DNA of 6,138 bases, taken from contig PWUG01000263.1 of NCBI GenBank assembly GCA_003562605.1, positions 1 through 6,138 on the forward strand, given 5' to 3'. This DNA is from Syntrophomonadaceae bacterium (GTDB lineage Bacteria > Bacillota_D > Dethiobacteria > DTU022). The position numbers were made by a program, and so were the translations under genes. The notes beneath the pieces were generated by a model that was not told the DNA's origin, searched no databases, and saw only the letters and a program-made list of their open reading frames with translations. Each line of letters begins with the position of its first letter. Within the stretch, counting starts at the first letter, position 1. Below, in pieces: positions 5,088 through 6,138 of this stretch.

Positions 5088-5110
5088 TATCATATATTTT
5101 TCAAAAAAAG
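5061..5110. other. Very AT-rich stretch
   Basis: About 86% A+T over 50 bases, including TTATAATTATCATATATTTTT and a run of seven A. It stands out against the mid-GC surroundings. It could be a promoter/UP-like region or a melting element next to the repeats and DnaA-like boxes. Confidence 0.5.
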
Positions 5111-5147
5111 GTAGTCCCGGTTAGCAGCATCTAAGTTTCAAGCGGAT

Positions 5148-5177
5148 ACAGGTGTTAGCCAGAGCGGGTAAACCTGT
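5148..5177 (+). promoter_or_regulatory. Leader hairpin before the tiny lipoprotein
   Basis: ACAGGT (5148-5153) pairs with ACCTGT (5172-5177), and TTA/TAA can extend it across a one-base bulge. It ends 10 bases before the ribosome binding site at 5188-5195, so it would form in the leader without hiding the site. It matches no riboswitch class I can recognise. Confidence 0.3.
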
Positions 5178-5201
5178 TAACGGCAAAGGGAGGTGAAACC
5201 G

Positions 5202-5291
5202 GTGCGCTACATGGTTAAGTTAGTCCCCTTTCTTATCGCTGCTGCAGCCCTGTTTGCCCTGATTGGCTGCGGGGGAGCAGGTGGAGGTTGA
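5202..5291 (+). CDS. Very small predicted lipoprotein (29 aa)
   Basis: GTG at 5202 is preceded by GGGAGGTG (5188-5195), a strong ribosome binding site. The product begins MRYMVKLVPFLIAAAALFA and ends LIGCGGAGGG. It has a charged N-region (R2, K6), a hydrophobic core of about 15 residues and a lipobox LIGC with C23, the classical signal for diacylglyceryl transfer (Lgt) and signal peptidase II. The mature form would be only seven residues, CGGAGGG, anchored by lipid. Tiny lipopeptides such as entericidins are known elsewhere, but no homology is claimed. The gene has its own terminator and a long upstream region with repeats. It might instead be the surviving 5' end of a truncated lipoprotein gene. 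However, the stop, terminator and spacing look intact. Confidence 0.65.
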   Translation: MRYMVKLVPFLIAAAALFALIGCGGAGGG

Positions 5292-5302
5292 TAAATCACC
5301 GG

Positions 5303-5317
5303 GAGTTAGTTTAACTC
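5303..5317. repeat. Short hairpin after the lipoprotein gene
   Basis: GAGTTA (5303-5308) and TAACTC (5312-5317) form a perfect 6-bp stem with a 3-base loop, 11 bases after the stop codon. No T-run follows. The real terminator is the larger hairpin just downstream. Confidence 0.4.
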
Positions 5318-5323
5318 TCACGG

Positions 5324-5370
5324 AAAAAAAGCAACAGCTTTGCACGATCCTAAGCTGTTGCTTCCTTTTT
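5324..5370. terminator. Bidirectional intrinsic terminator
   Basis: AAGCAACAGCTT (5329-5340) and AAGCTGTTGCTT (5352-5363) form a perfect 12-bp stem with an 11-base loop. On the plus strand it is followed by CCTTTTT (5364-5370), ending the lipoprotein transcript. On the minus strand it is followed by seven U (complement of A5324-A5330), ending the peptidase transcript just after its stop codon. Confidence 0.9.
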
Positions 5371-5373
5371 ATC

Positions 5374-6138
5374 TCAAACAATAACCAGTTCGTCTCCGGT
5401 CAGGGTCAGCCTTTCCAGGCCTTCCGGTTTTACAACAAAGGTATCTTCTATGCCTACAGTTCCTTCACCGGGGAAAATAAACTTTGGCTCCAGGGCAAAT
5501 ACCATCTTTTCGCGGAGCGGTTCCTGAACGTGTTTCGCAATTACAGGAAGTTCATCAAGCTCTAAGCCTACCCCATGGCCAACGAAGGGTACTTTGTGGA
5601 TATAGCCCATGAAATAGTCTTCCAAACCGGCTTCGGCGGCAGCCTGTAAAGCATCATTGTATAGTTCCCCGCAGCTTATCCCCGGTTTACCTCGTTTAAC
5701 AAGGGTGTTTCTGATTTCCAGGGCTTGATCATAAGCTTTTTTTAGGTGAGGAGCTGGTTCCCCGATACAGAAAATCCGGGTTTGGTCGATCATATAGCCG
5801 TCGAAAATGCTGACGAAGTCGACCAGTATGGGGTCGCCGCGCCTGATCAGGGCCGGGCCTGCACCCTGGGGATAGGAGGGGTTGAGGCCCGAACCACCGG
5901 TAGGCCCGTCGAAGAAGCTTATTGTTGTTGCACTTGGGCCGGACATGATATGGCCGAAGTAGAGCTCCTGGTTAAATCCGCGCATGCGTACGGCACCCTG
6001 GTGGCCGAGCGAGCGCGCTTTTGCTTCGAGCCCGGCGGCCAGGTCAATTTCGCTCAAATTTTCCCTGATCAACGAGCCGGCATGCTCGAACACGGCGGCG
6101 CTGATTTTCGCCGCCTCTCCGAGCAAGGCCAGTTCATA
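5374..6138 (-). CDS. M24-family metallopeptidase, Xaa-Pro aminopeptidase type (N-terminus missing)
   Basis: 254 codons are present. The frame runs open through the right edge (reading YELALLGEAAKI), so the start and the usual N-terminal creatinase-like domain lie outside. The TTG at 6126 is internal, because YELALLxEAA is the normal junction into the M24 domain. Counting from that TTG codon, the five pita-bread metal ligands are all present: D103 (LVDF), D114 (MIDQTR), H184 (VGHG), E213 (ALEP) and E227 (GIEDT). This predicts an active dinuclear metal (Mn/Co/Zn) enzyme that removes an N-terminal residue before proline or cleaves X-Pro dipeptides. GVGLELDELP carries Asp where many family members have His (VHE). 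A glycine/proline-rich insertion (about 70-90, PTGGSGLNPSYPQGAG) precedes the first ligand. Both mark a subgroup, so the exact substrate is uncertain. It ends at TGA (5374-5376) beside the shared terminator. Confidence 0.9.
   Translation of the reverse strand, partial: YELALLGEAAKISAAVFEHAGSLIRENLSEIDLAAGLEAKARSLGHQGAVRMRGFNQELYFGHIMSGPSATTISFFDGPTGGSGLNPSYPQGAGPALIRRGDPILVDFVSIFDGYMIDQTRIFCIGEPAPHLKKAYDQALEIRNTLVKRGKPGISCGELYNDALQAAAEAGLEDYFMGYIHKVPFVGHGVGLELDELPVIAKHVQEPLREKMVFALEPKFIFPGEGTVGIEDTFVVKPEGLERLTLTGDELVIV

Noticed and set aside
5020..5190. Riboswitch (c-di-GMP, c-di-AMP, cobalamin classes) in the lipoprotein leader
   Set aside because: Fragments such as GGGTAAACC and GGCAAAGG are faintly reminiscent, but no consensus core or junction of a known class can be assembled.
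1..6138. CRISPR array, phage or integrative element module, toxin-antitoxin pair
   Set aside because: No regular repeats with spacers, no integrase and no paired small toxin/antitoxin frames were seen on either strand. The only mobile trace is the OrfA remnant.

Overview
The window reads as ordinary chromosome of a Gram-positive, probably clostridial (Peptococcaceae- or Syntrophomonadaceae-like) anaerobe with moderate GC. The reasons are strong AGGAGG-type ribosome binding sites, GTG starts, a single-cluster 4Fe-4S ferredoxin, a LiaF-type envelope-stress membrane protein, lipobox-type lipoprotein export and encoded CCA on the tRNAs. The species cannot be named from the sequence alone.

Layout, left to right. 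The C-terminus of a GGDEF (diguanylate cyclase-like) protein ends at 106 (+). A small UbiE-like SAM methyltransferase follows at 236-829 (+). A 36-residue lysine-rich protein of the MGDKSP type lies convergently at 946-1056 (-), too short for routine ORF calling, with its own terminator at 876-923. A decayed IS3-family OrfA fragment (about 1178-1297, +) sits between that gene and a tRNA-His/tRNA-Gln pair (1348-1547, -), which is driven by a near-consensus sigma-A promoter at 1565-1593. A LiaF-like four-helix membrane protein (1749-2504, +) converges with a divergent MurE-like Mur ligase (2661-4199, -). Between their stop codons is a long structured inverted repeat. A ferredoxin gene (4455-4640, -) lies upstream of the Mur ligase. 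A 560-base intergenic region follows, containing DnaA-box-like 9-mers, three 22-bp-phased GGGTA repeats and a very AT-rich stretch. It leads to a 29-residue predicted lipoprotein (5202-5291, +). A bidirectional terminator (5324-5370) separates this from an M24 Xaa-Pro-type peptidase (5374-6138, -) whose N-terminus lies off the right edge.

The genes do not form one pathway. Several act at the envelope (LiaF-like protein, Mur ligase paralogue, tiny lipoprotein), but they are separately transcribed. The points most worth following up are three. The Mur ligase keeps the UDP-MurNAc/ATP-binding half and has lost the residues that recognise diaminopimelate. The 4841-5110 intergenic region has an origin-like or multi-site-operator-like architecture. 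The third point is the two very small proteins, MGDKSP and the 29-aa lipoprotein.
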